From assembly GCA_963969595.1 (NCBI GenBank), contig OZ018413.1, forward strand, positions 8,058,211 through 8,122,210: DNA of 64,000 nt, in the 5' to 3' direction. Position 1 is the first letter of the stretch. Every line of letters starts with the position of its first letter. Made by a program: the position numbers and the translations under genes. Shown one piece after another: positions 46,151 to 56,780 of this stretch. A model generated the notes under the pieces. It did no database searches. It was not told the DNA's origin and saw only the letters and a list, made by a program, of their open reading frames with translations. Source of the DNA: Neckera pumila (Eukaryota > Streptophyta > Bryopsida > Hypnales > Neckeraceae).

Positions 46151-46985
46151 TTAGCTTAATTTTTTGAACCCTAACTTCAATTAGTAAAAAGTCATGGTTA
46201 AGATGCATTAGAGTGCCTTAATCCCAAATTTTTAACTCTTTAAAATTGGTTTTTGGGCCACTGCCAAGCATCTGACACAGAAAATTCTCGTAGGCGGGAA
46301 TAGGAGAAGAATCATTTTTTGGCCAAAAAAAATCCATTCTGCAAGGTCTTTGGAGGGTTTTGGAGCAACTCTCTAGAGGCCCTGTTTTTTTTGTAATGTC
46401 ACATATCCAATTCAATAATCAAATCACTAGTTCTTTGTTAAGTAGTGTCCAAATCAACTTGACCAAAATAACTCCAGATTGTTATCAATTAGAGTGTGTT
46501 TTTGTTATCTTTTGTTAAATTGGTCGTTGTTTTTTAGTAATGAATGGGTATTGAAATACAATTGTGTAGAGCACATACTTGTGGTGTACTATTGCTATAC
46601 TACAATGTAAAAAATGCACAAATAGAGCACTAAAAATTTGTTCTAAATATTTCTTACAAGGTCTAGAGGATTACATGTTTACCTGAACTAGTGTAGTCCA
46701 GCTTTAGGAAAAGCTAAATACCACTCTATGCATACTTTTCCGATTTAGACAGCACTACCTTTTTAGTTCTTGGTGATTCAACAAACTCCTGTGGACAAGT
46801 GCATGCAGAAGAGGTTTCCTAGATAGTAGTAACCCCTAAACCGTGGATCACAATGGAAATGGACTATAGCCTATTCCATATTCCATAATTAAGACATTTT
46901 TTTTAACTTACGTCTCCATTAAGTAGTATGTGTATTTTTCATTGTACACTCTAGGACTGATTTGTTTCCAAGTGATGTCCTTCTT
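46151..46985. other. AT-rich spacer with a MITE end
   Basis: The sequence ending near 46397 (CTAGAGGCCCTGTTTTTTTT, then GTAATG) resembles the right end of the MITE at 40278-40589; the matching left end is not clear. No gene. Confidence 0.4.
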
Positions 46986-47660
46986 GTTTGGATTTACACT
47001 TGTTTCAAATATTCACCAAGTCATCACTGCATTCTTCAATTCTGCAGTCATATTGTCCAGCTTCTTCCTCCTTACACTAAGGATTCATAAAAACCTCTAC
47101 TTTTACACATGATTTGTCAACGGACAATATCTTGCCTAATGTTTCTCGGGTGAGTATTTAAAGCAATCGCCACCTATCTAACTGAGAAGATGTTTGTGGC
47201 ACTAATAGTTGTTGTTAACAAAGTATGCCTTGTTGCTAGGTTAGGACCACTATTACTACTTCTCACTTCACTTCAAGCTTGTTGATCCCCTAATATGAGT
47301 TGTAGTTGGGCTTTAGATTGTTTTATTGGAAGGATGTGGTTGGAAGTTTGTGGTGAAATCTATCAATAAGCTTCCCAAGCACATCTTTTTGTGTTTGAGG
47401 TTATGGGCACTTGGACAGTTCCTTGGTATAAGCAAAATACATGTTTGTTGCAATCCTACATTTCTTCCGATCATCTAGAACATTGACGAGCATATAAGAG
47501 CCTAGCAGCTCCAGCTCTTCTAGTAGCCATTGTTTGCATAAGGCTCAACATCTTGCTTGCCTCTCATTTTGTGATTGTAACCATAATTTAGCTTTATCTA
47601 TTTTACTTGGTAAAACAAATGGTCTTTCTTGAAGCCCCAGCCTAATAACTTCGGCCTTTC
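46986..47660 (-). pseudogene. Second decayed coding region (minus)
   Basis: Minus-strand frame from about 47660 reads RLGLQERPFVLPSKIDKAKL, then ALCKQWLLEELELLGSYMLV and NVLDDRKKCRIATNMYFAYT, then LGKLIDRFHHKLPTTSFQ, with three or more in-frame stops. After a gap, the segment reading MTAELKNAVMTW and ETSVNPNKKDITWKQISP lies at about 47050-46990. The order suggests one protein read towards lower coordinates. VNPNKKDITWK is reminiscent of the N-terminal part of the same uncharacterised family as the pseudogene at 37770-40765; this is memory-based and unproven. Non-functional. Confidence 0.55.
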
Positions 47661-47857
47661 ATTTTCTATGAACTCGTAACTCCAAAAATAATTGTTAAGC
47701 CTTAAAACAATCACGCGATAGAAATATAGTAATATTTATAGCCTTGCAATACAAACGTATAAGCAACATCAGGACACCATAACCTCTAAAATTGAGCACT
47801 CCAAAAATTTGCATTTTCTAAAGTCCAAAATGAAATCCGTACATAAACAATACTACC
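47661..47857. other. Short AT-rich spacer
   Basis: No feature seen between the decayed gene and the TTAA element. Confidence 0.5.
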
Positions 47858-48485
47858 TTAATCCCTGAACGTCACAGAGAAAGTTTTTTGGACGTTTAGA
47901 GTCGGTTTTAGGGTTTGGACGATTTGAGCTCCGAAATTTGCATCAGAGAAGTGCATCCCTGCTTTCGGGGTGCTGTGCTGCATGATACAACAAGAATCCG
48001 CGTGGTGGATCAGCCATACCTGTAAGTAATTGCACCCCAAATCCGGGCTTCCATGAGGTCCATACATGGCGGAAAAGCAAGCACTGCGATAAAGCAGTCA
48101 ACTTTCAAGCGTCACAGAAGTCGGGCATCTACACCTTCGACAAAAAAAAAATTTCACTTCGATTGTTCATTGGACACTGCACAATATATTCAAAATCCAA
48201 ACATATGTGATTCCTGGTCTGGCCCACACCTACTTCGAAAAAATTGATTGCCTAAAAAGTTTTATGGATTTCTCTGAGACACTATTGATCAATTCTTATA
48301 ATCTAAAAATCCGAACGGTGGATTATCTCAAGATTTGGACGTTCATGTTCATCTAGTATTTAGCTTACTGATTCAACAGTGAACTCCTCCGTGAATCACA
48401 AAATTTTCTATTATTCCGTTTTTGCATGCACAGTGCTTAGAAGCTCCTGAATTTTGGCGTTTTGGCTCTAACGTTCAGGGGTTAA
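47858..48485. mobile_element. TTAA-flanked element of a second type, 628 bp
   Basis: TTAA at 47858-47861 and 48482-48485. Ends TCCCTGAACGT and ACGTTCAGGGG are inverted. The interior is GC-balanced and not shared with the CCCCTAAAG elements. It holds short open frames (47858-48067 minus, 48053-48247 plus) and a plausible splice donor (CCT|GTAAGT near 48021), so it may carry captured gene sequence. Confidence 0.65.
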
Positions 48486-48536
48486 ACTTGTGTACAAAAT
48501 TACATGTAAAGGCTATTTGTAACCACCAATTGCTAC

Positions 48537-48776
48537 CACTATAAAAAAAACTTGTGTTTTAGGTGACGTTAGCATAACCTAAGCAAACTCATTTTTGTGG
48601 ACACAAAATAAAACAACCTGTGATTTTATGTCAATATTAATGTTTAATATAACATCTATATATTACCTTGGACATTATTATTAATATAAAAACACAAGTT
48701 GTTTTATTTTGCATCCACAAAAATGCATCAGTTTAGGTTACGCTAACATCATCTAAAACGCAGGTTTCTTATAGTG
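48537..48776. mobile_element. CACTA-like fold-back MITE, 240 bp
   Basis: Nearly the whole element is an inverted repeat: left CACTATAAAAAAAACTTGTG, right ACGCAGGTTTCTTATAGTG, with arms of about 105 bp (inner AAAATAAAACAAC and GTTGTTTTATTTTG). The TAC duplication is perfect (48534-48536, 48777-48779). CACTATAAGAAA-type ends match the element at 62920. Confidence 0.9.
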
Positions 48777-51065
48777 TACATGAGTTACAAGTTCTCCAAA
48801 GCAAATAAAAAATTACTGTACAATGGGTTCCACAACAACCATTTCTACACAAAAACTGTGACACCAATTTTGAAATTTGTGGTTTAAGAATAGAGTCAAA
48901 TTGAAACTTCACATTCTACAAGCATTTATCTATTTAGAATTGGTCACACAAAGAAGCGCCAATGAGGGGTTGATCCTAAATTGCAAGCCCTATCTTCAAG
49001 GTTCACCAACGCTCATTCAAAGTATTTACCTCTGGAAACCAAGCTTTTGCAGCCAAGAATTCTTTTGTAACACTTGTCAATCTTGGACACTCTACTACAA
49101 AACCATGCACGTAGAATATTTGCAAATGTGGAAGCTAATACGACAATGAACAATGGCAACCAACGGGAGAGAGTTTTGTTCTGCAAGGACACACTAAGTG
49201 ACCAACCCTTCCCAACAACATCTTAGAATTACCATAATCCTAATCATCAGATTGCATATTAGACGTATAGGTGGCAATATGACGTCACCCCTTCAATATG
49301 ACGTCATTGTCACAAAGACCATTTTTGTGACTGCGTTGTGTCAAAACATGGAATTTTAGAATTCCAAAAATTAACCATCCAAGTTTATGCCATTCTAAGA
49401 TACTTTAGTAAAGAGCAAAATTGAAAAAAATGATTAAACTTAAAGAAAGCAATCAATAAATATTGTAGTCATTTACTCCAAACGTAGATGACATCTTTTA
49501 ATAGTTAAACCCAAACTATAATCATCCCAATTCTCTAATCATGTTACCAAAAGATTGTGCCTATATCATGAGTTTAGATATCAATTCAAGAATCCTTTTT
49601 AGGGGGGAAAGCATTGTGACAATTTTAGGAGCTATATTCAAGAGTCATTTTTTTTAACATAAAAATATATCTATTTTATTGTAAGGGCATTGGATTATTA
49701 ACAAATCTATTCTCTAAGTATGAGTCTTTTCTTTTTTAAACACTTCATTTTTTCAATTTTCTAGGGCCATTTGCTAAAATGACCCTTCGTTTTTGCCCTT
49801 ATGACATACAATAGTAGTTCACCATAGTGCGCATTTACCTTGGAGCAATATGGTTAATTGTAGCAAATTTTGTTTTTCACTAGATTGGATTTGCATTATG
49901 GCCAAGACTTGCCTGGTGGAAAACCTCAAGCATGGATGAAAAATGACATGGCTGCCTATGATGTAGTATTTGTAAAGGGAGCCCAAAAGGGAGCTCTCTA
50001 GAGGTCAAGTTTCTTGGGCGTCTACAACCTTTTGAACAAGAAACTTGGACTTTGGAGATTTACAACGTTTGGAGATTTACAACCTATAGAGATTTCCGAT
50101 TTACAACCGGTCAAGACTTCTTAAGGCATTATTTTATTGTCTTTCCATCTTGTCCAACATCCCATGAGTTGCTTCAAATAACCATGTCCTGGCCAAAACT
50201 TCTTAACTGACCAATGCACTTCTCCACTGTTGTATAAAGTGGCCCTAAGTATCATTATTTTTATTTGATTTGGAGTACAAGAAGAAAATTTGAAATTTGA
50301 AAACGGCACTAAGGTAGGAGCTCCCATTTCCCTCCATGTCACATAAACTGTTACCTGCAACAGCACCCCAATACCCTCATCAGGAGACTAAACTGTAGCG
50401 ACTAGGTGGTTTTGTAGCAGTTGTGCATTGGTGCATGTGGGAGTGGATATTGATTGAATATAGAAACCTGAGAATGGGCAATGGGTGCTTTTGTCTTTTC
50501 AATTTGATCAAGCTTTCTAAAACATTTTTTAAAATTCAAGAATTATTTTTTTTGACATCTCTCATTCTCTCATTTACCTTCCATTCCATCCATTTATATT
50601 CCACACTAGCTTCATGGTCTGCTTTGTATAGCTTAAACAGACGGTTACAAGTAGCGAATCCAAAAATGGCTAAATTTTGCTCGGTTCTACTTAATTTTTT
50701 CATGTCCTTAATGCAAATTCAAAAATAATTTTCCAAAAATGAACATTTGGCTAAAAGCCTTGAACCCGTTCTGAGATTGCTGGTTATGGGTACTCCCATC
50801 TAGTCTTTTTTCTTTGGGCCTTAAGAGGCCCAAAGACCTAAAAAAACCCAGGCTGCATCAAGCCTATAGGAAAATTTGAAGAAAATTGGATGATAATGCC
50901 AAATTGCTCCATTTTTTAAAAAACTTTGGATGAAATTGCCAAATTTAAATGAATTCATCCAAATATGTGGATGAAAAGATAATTCTATCCAAAATCTAGA
51001 TGAATAGTAAAATATTTTATTTTCTCGTATGTTGCCGCTTCAGCACTACTCCAAAAACCAAAAAA
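48777..51065. other. AT-rich intergenic region upstream of EF1A copy 3
   Basis: About 2.3 kb. The frame at 48877-49149 is open but without recognisable content. 50055-50115 has three imperfect GAGATTTACAACC repeats. No supported gene. Confidence 0.45.
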
Positions 51066-51416
51066 AAACCCTGCTCCCACCTTAATAAGTTATTGGGTAC
51101 CGGTGCACTGTTACCTTGCCTCTGTATCTGACCCTGCATCGGTAGTTGTGCAGCCGCCCCAACTGGAACACAGACTTTTCTCACGAGCCGTGCGGAGGAC
51201 CACGCGCGATACCAGGTGATGTCCGTCCGATCCCGGCACAATCGACGGCCCTCAGAGTAGCGAGGAGCCTTGGACTCCAAGTGTATATCTTGTGAGTTGT
51301 GTCCTGCTCCCAGCCTCTCTAGCCTGACTCGTTAGGTTTTCGTGTTTTCTGCGCTCTCCCTTGCAGGCTTCGCCGGCCTGCTCATCGTTTGCTCTCTGCG
51401 GCCCTCCTGCTTCACG
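51066..51416 (+). promoter_or_regulatory. Promoter and leader exon of EF1A copy 3
   Basis: Homologous to the promoter of copy 1 from about 51066 on. A TATA-like box GTATATCTT lies at 51283-51291, with the leader exon to the donor at 51416/51417. Sequence conservation between the copies across the TATA box, the TCGTTAGGTTTTCGTGTTTT block and the donor supports a functional promoter. Confidence 0.7.
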
Positions 51417-51839
51417 GTGAGTTTTGTAGATTTAATCTTTCGCGAATTTGCTGTGCATCTTTGTGAATTTTCTTTTTTCTTTGGCTGGTCGTTTTTCTGA
51501 ACCCTCGGGTTTGTATTACCTCTCAGAACTCTCGGCAATTCACGACTCTTTCGCTTACTTTGCATGGTTTGTAGTTGCGAAGGAGATGCAACTCTTTTTT
51601 GTATTTTTTCGATTCGTTTGCACAGTTTTTAGTGTGTTGTACTTTTCTTTTGTTTTCTTTCTGGTTTAAACCCTAAGATCTGCAATTTTTGATGCGCTTG
51701 TCTGGATCCTGTGGAGAGTCTAGGTTTGTTAGTCCTTCACAATTCTAACCCTAATGTTTTATTTAGGTCACTGTAAATAATTTTCTTTACATGGTTACAA
51801 TTTCTTTAATACTTGTGATTCGGAATTTTGGTTTGACAG
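51417..51839 (+). other. Leader (5' UTR) intron of EF1A copy 3
   Basis: Donor CACG|GTGAGT, acceptor GGTTTGACAG, 423 bp as in copy 1. Overall similar to copy 1 with scattered differences, but nearly identical over the last 75 bp next to the coding exon. Confidence 0.85.
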
Positions 51840-51849
51840 ATCGTCCAAG

Positions 51850-53402
51850 ATGGGTAAGGAGAAGGTTCATATCAACATCGTGGTCATCGGCCATGTCGAC
51901 TCCGGCAAGTCGACGACCACGGGCCACCTTATCTACAAGTTGGGCGGCATCGACAAGCGTGTGATCGAGCGCTTCGAGAAGGAGGCGGCGGAGATGAACA
52001 AGCGTTCTTTCAAGTACGCGTGGGTGTTGGACAAGCTGAAGGCGGAGCGGGAGCGCGGTATCACGATCGATATCGCTTTGTGGAAGTTTGAGACGACGAA
52101 GTACTACTGCACCGTGATCGACGCTCCCGGTCATCGGGATTTCATCAAGAACATGATCACGGGTACTTCTCAGGCGGATTGCGCGGTTCTGATCATCGAC
52201 TCGACGACTGGAGGTTTCGAGGCCGGTATTTCGAAGGATGGTCAGACCCGCGAGCACGCTTTGTTGGCGTTCACCCTGGGTGTGAGGCAGATGATCTGTT
52301 GCTGCAACAAGGTGAGCAGTGTGTTTTTCTGCCTGTTTTCTTTGAGTTGGCCGTGATTTTTTTCAGTGATAGGAACTGACTGGTGTTCGCGGAAGTGTTT
52401 CTTGGCATCTGGGTTGGGATCCCGGAGTTCTGGTTGTTATGAATTGACTGAGATGTGTCGCCAGTCGCATATGAATTGGTCGGTCTGATGGTGTGACTGT
52501 GGAATGTCTGTTGATTTCAGATGGACGCGACCACTCCGAAGTACAGCAAGGCTCGTTTCGATGAGATCACCAAGGAGGTGTCTTCCTACCTGAAGAAGGT
52601 GGGTTACAACCCCGACAAGATTCCTTTCGTTCCGATCTCCGGTTTCGAGGGCGATAACATGATCGAAAGGTCGAGCAACCTGGACTGGTACAAGGGCCCG
52701 ACCCTGCTGGAGGCTCTGGACAACGTGTCCGAGCCGAAGCGTCCTTCGGACAAGCCCCTGCGTCTTCCCCTTCAGGATGTTTACAAGATCGGCGGCATTG
52801 GCACTGTGCCTGTGGGGCGAGTGGAGACTGGCATTATCAAGCCCGGTATGTTGGTGTGCTTCGCGCCTACGGGTCTGACGACTGAGGTGAAGTCCGTGGA
52901 GATGCACCACGAGTCTATGTTGGAGGCCCACCCCGGCGACAACGTGGGTTTCAACGTGAAGAACGTGGCTGTGAAGGACCTGAAGCGTGGTTACGTGGCT
53001 TCTGACTCGAAGAACGACCCTGCGAAGGAGGCTGCCAACTTCACTGCGCAGGTGATCATCATGAACCACCCTGGTCAGATCGGCAACGGTTACGCTCCGG
53101 TGCTGGACTGCCACACTTCTCACATCGCGGTGAAGTTCTCCGAGATTTTGACGAAGGTGGACCGGCGTTCTGGCAAGGAGTTGGAGAAGGAGCCTAAGTT
53201 TTTGAAGAACGGCGACGCTGGTTTCGTGAAGATGATTCCGACGAAGCCCATGACGGTGGAGCCGTTCGCCGATTACCCTCCTCTTGGTCGTTTTGCTGTG
53301 CGCGACATGAGGCAGACTGTGGCCGTGGGCGTCATCAAGAGCGTGGAGAAGAAGGAGGCTACGGGCGCGAAGATCACGAAGGCTGCCGCCAAGAAGAAGT
53401 GA
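51850..53402 (+). CDS. EF1A: Elongation factor 1-alpha, copy 3
   Basis: Coding exons 51850-52311 and 52521-53402 with a 209-bp intron. The protein is the same 447 residues as copies 1 and 2, GTP-binding motifs intact. Exon 1 differs from copy 2 at only three silent positions, exon 2 at about six. The intron is practically that of copy 2, while the promoter and leader intron are those of copy 1. It is therefore the structural link between the other two and a candidate donor in conversion events. Confidence 0.97.
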
Positions 53403-54070
53403 ATAGTGCGGGAGCATTCGGCTGAGGCTCAGTATTGTGATTATTGGGCTGCTGTTTCTAGGGCGGCTCTTGATTGGTTCACTTCATCATGTGGTTTTTC
53501 GCTTTACCTGCTGCAGGCGCAGCAGAGGCAGACTTGGGTGCTTGACCGAAGATGGCGTGGCTCGTGGTAGCCCTGGATGTGAGTTTTTGTGTATCAATAA
53601 TATTCAGGCATTTCTGCTGAATTCTGCGAACCTGGGTGTGTGGATGCTGCGTTCTATCTATTGACCTTACCTCGTTTTTTGTTTTTTTGAATGTGTGGTA
53701 TCTAAAGGATTGGATTTGTGTGTTTGTGTATGCTGATTTTTTTTGCACTTCATTGAGTCTCTGTTTTGATGTGGATGAGGCTGCCTGTTCTTTGCGGTTG
53801 TTGGTGTGGTGTCTGGATTGGACTTTTTGGTGTGTTGTGCGTGTTGACCTGTGTTCATCGTGTGCTGATAAATACCTACTTTTCTCAAGGCTTTTGTCCT
53901 CGTGATTTCTGTCGTCGGGCCTTTATTTTTGTCAATATTAATTTCCCATCTGTGCTTGTGACTTGGGTCTGATGCATTGATGTTGTGATCGGTCTGGTTT
54001 TGCGCGTCTGTTACGAGAAATTGAGCAATTCTTTTCGTGTGTGGACCACTCGATTTGTCAGTGAGGTTAT
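53403..54070 (+). other. 3' UTR and duplicated flank of EF1A copy 3
   Basis: Alignable with the flanks of copies 1 and 2; similarity continues to about 54070. Includes the strictly conserved GCTGCAGGCGCAGCAGAGGC block about 110 bp after the stop. AATAAT near 53598 could be a poly(A) signal variant. Confidence 0.6.
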
Positions 54071-54269
54071 GAGAGATGAGACAGGTGCAGTCTAAAGCAA
54101 AGAGCAGACTGCATAAGTTTCCTGTCATTTTCCAAGTCCGTGTTTGAAGTTCGCCATTGATCGCAATCATGAGTGGCTTGGGGCGATACTAAATAATGGG
54201 TGTCAACGGAAGAAAATGAATTGGTGGATAGCTCGAGTGAATCTCAGAGAACAAGAGGAGGCCACCCCT

Positions 54270-54585
54270 CAAAAAATCGGAACACCAAGGTAGAACCACC
54301 CATTCCCGAAGGTAAAATCAGAACACTAAGGTAGAACCACCCATTCCCGAAGGTAAAATCGGAACACTAAGGTAGAACCACCCATTCCCAAAGGTAAAAT
54401 TGGAACACTAAGGTAGAACCACCCATTCCTGAAGGTAAAATCAGAACACTAAGGTAGAACCACCCATTCCTGAAGGTAAAATCGGAACACTAAGGTAGAA
54501 CCACTCATTCCCAAAGGTAGAACCACTCATTCCCAAAGGTAGAACCACTCATTCCCAAAGGTAGAACCACCCATTCCCGATCACC
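54270..54585. repeat. Tandem array: 41-bp units followed by 22-bp units
   Basis: About six units of AAGGTAGAACCACCCATTCC + CGAAGGTAAAATCAGAACAC + T, then three to four shorter units AAGGTAGAACCACTCATTCC + CA. The shorter unit is the first half of the longer one. The word GTAGAACCACCCATTCCCGA is the terminal sequence of the R2 inverted-repeat family, so the array grew from one R2 end. Confidence 0.92.
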
Positions 54586-55010
54586 TAAGCAAGTTCAGAA
54601 CAAATGAGAAGGAGTGTGAAGTAACTTAGAGAAAATTTATCTCATGTAGAGATAAGAAGTATTGGGACTGTAAATTTTTCTTAATTTTATTGCTAAAATC
54701 GTGAATTTTGGGAGTCAATAAATATTCCAAATCCATAGCCAATGTCTAGAGTCTTATTCTGATTATAAAACTACTTTGCCACTTAGTACTTCCAACTTCT
54801 TTTTCACTATTTTTCACTACTTCCTATGCACTTTAGAACATGTGTAATGACTTTATTAGCCCCAACTTTGAAAAGGAGAAAAAAAACATTCCAAGGCATT
54901 CCAAGCTTTGATTGAAATCTATTTCCAGCCTTGATTGGAAATAGTGGTACCCTAAATGTTGATTATGGCTCCCTGATTGGAAATGGGCGGTTCTACCTTA
55001 GTCTACTTTA
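54586..55010. repeat. R2-family arm
   Basis: Contains the R2 landmarks ATGTCTAGAGTCTTATTCTG, CACTTTAGAACATGTGT, TTATTAGCCCCAACTTTGAA and GGAAATGGGCGGTTCTACC. It follows the tandem array directly and completes the R2 element whose left end was amplified. Confidence 0.6.
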
Positions 55011-55018
55011 GCACAATA

Positions 55019-55136
55019 GACAATGACTTATAGTAGTGTGTTCAAATTGTGACCCTCCTACAAAAAGCTCTATAATGGACAATGACCTATAACAATGTGT
55101 TCTAATTGCGACCCTCCTACAAAAAGCTCTTTAACG
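55019..55136. repeat. Tandem duplication, 2 x 59 bp
   Basis: GACAATGACTTATAGTAGTG... at 55019 repeats at 55078; both contain GACCCTCCTACAAAAAGCTC. The second unit overlaps the TTAA at 55131-55134. Confidence 0.82.
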
Positions 55137-55713
55137 CCTAAAGTCCCATTGTCCCTACGGGGGACAAAATGGATTTTGGGCAAGTTCCTATGAGCTCAAT
55201 TTTTAATGAAATTTTTTGAAACTTTCCCATAAGATAGAAAAACTTATTAGCTTTTGGGGGATGTGATTTTTATTTCAATTGGTGCCTGGGAGCAAAAGTT
55301 ATGCCCAAATAAGCTCAAAACAAGGGAGAGGAGGCAGCAAAAAAAATTTGCAAAAAATTTAATTTAATTTTTTTAATTTTTTCCTTATAGATAATATTTT
55401 TGCCTATTTGAGAAGCTTTGATTTATTTCATTTGGATTTTTTATGAGAAAGTTATGGACAATCTTGTTTTTCGGGCAATTAGAGCATCTTCTTGAAAAAA
55501 ACTTTTTCTTTCACTTTGAATGCTGATATCTTTCAATCCGTACGGTCAAACATCACAAAATTCTTACTACATGATTTGTAAAAAGTGTAGTACAAGATCC
55601 TATGGTTAGTTTCTAAAAAAAATATTTTTTCTAATCTTTAAGATGAACGCAACAAAAGTAGCAGTTTTGAGTGATTTTTGATAGAAAAATGACCTTGGAA
55701 CTTTAGGGGTTAA
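55131..55713. mobile_element. TTAA-flanked non-autonomous element, copy 5
   Basis: TTAA at 55131-55134 and 55710-55713. Ends CGCCTAAAGTCCCATTGTCC and GACCTTGGAACTTTAGGGG. 583 bp, an internally deleted relative of copies 2 and 4 (TATGCCCAAATAAGCTCAAA shared). No ORF. Confidence 0.8.
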
Positions 55714-55749
55714 TGGACAGTATGCAATTGTCAAATGCATATGTGTTGG

Positions 55750-55863
55750 CCACTAAATGGATTATACATAATGTGAACATGGTTTACCCACTAAATGGAT
55801 TATACATAATGTGAACATGGTTTACCCACTAAATGGGTTATACATAATGTGAACATGGTTTAC
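55750..55863. repeat. Tandem triplication, 3 x 38 bp
   Basis: CCACTAAATGGATTATACAT + AATGTGAACATGGTTTAC three times with one substitution. It sits 37 bp after the TTAA element. Confidence 0.92.
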
Positions 55864-56088
55864 AATTTGTACGATATCCATTCTCAATTCCCCAATGGAC
55901 TGAACAAGAGCAAGGATGGGACCAAGTTGAAAGAAGTGGACACGTTTTAAAGTCAGGCTTTTAAAATGAGAAATTCCGAGCGGAAAATGGCTTTATGGGA
56001 ACTGCTACCACATACTTCTTTCATTCGTTGCATATGGTTTCTTTCAGTTTCGCTACAATCGCTTCTTGGAACCATCATCATTAGGGGA

Positions 56089-56352
56089 GATTTAACGGCA
56101 TTGGAGGGTTTTTCAGGCCCGTTCCCTAATTTGGCCAGATCTGTGAACAGCCAGTATGGGTTGTCAGAATTTTTCTTTTTGCAAAAAATAAATAAATAAA
56201 TTCTCTTCCAAATATCATTTTAGCCCGATTTTTTTTTTTTTTTTTTTTTTAAATGACGTGACACTCTCTCGACCACATCAGCTAGGCGTAGGAACGTTGC
56301 AGGAACGCAGGAACACTTGCGGGCTCTTAAAGGCCTCAAATCTCTTCTAATG
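56089..56352. mobile_element. MITE, CATTAG family, copy 4
   Basis: Ends CATTAGGGGAGATTTAACGG and CCTCAAATCTCTTCTAATG, with a 24-bp T run and the TGACGTGACA core. 264 bp. Confidence 0.75.
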
Positions 56353-56579
56353 ACTAAGCATGCGGTACTACTTCTTTTCGGTAAACCCATGTCTTTTTTC
56401 AGATTGCGCGTGAGCGACTTTTGCATGGCTTATCAATTAGGAATAGGGGCCTACAACAAATTTGTTTGGAAATTAATTATTTATCAAAAATCCTCGGAAA
56501 AAGATGGTGCTTGTTGTGTTCAATTCCACAACATTCTCCCTTCTTGAGAAAATTCAAAGAAAATTCTTTTATCAATCCT

Positions 56580-56780
56580 TTAATCCCTAAAGGCCCAAGG
56601 CCTTTTTTTTGCCCAGAAAATACCCAAAACTGCCATTTTTAATTGCAAAGAGTAAAAAAATTTAAAAGTGATTTTTTGGCACGTCTGACCGTAGGATCTT
56701 ACTAGGACATTAGTGCTTCCTAGATAGCTAAATAATTACTCTACAAGATATCTTTAATCTCTAAAGTCCTAGGAGTCTCC
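56580..56780. mobile_element. Truncated TTAA-element end
   Basis: TTAA (56580-56583) followed by TCCCTAAAGGCCCAAGGCCT and TTTTTTGCCCAGAAAATACC: the end of the CCCCTAAAG family. It also has the GACCGTAGGATCTTA block found about 100 bp inside other copies. The other end is missing; another end-like sequence (TTTAATCTCTAAAGTCCTAG) lies at 56752. Confidence 0.6.

Noticed and set aside
54270..54585. Regularly repeated 41-bp units suggestive of a CRISPR array
   Set aside because: Units are contiguous with no unique spacers, and the genome is eukaryotic.
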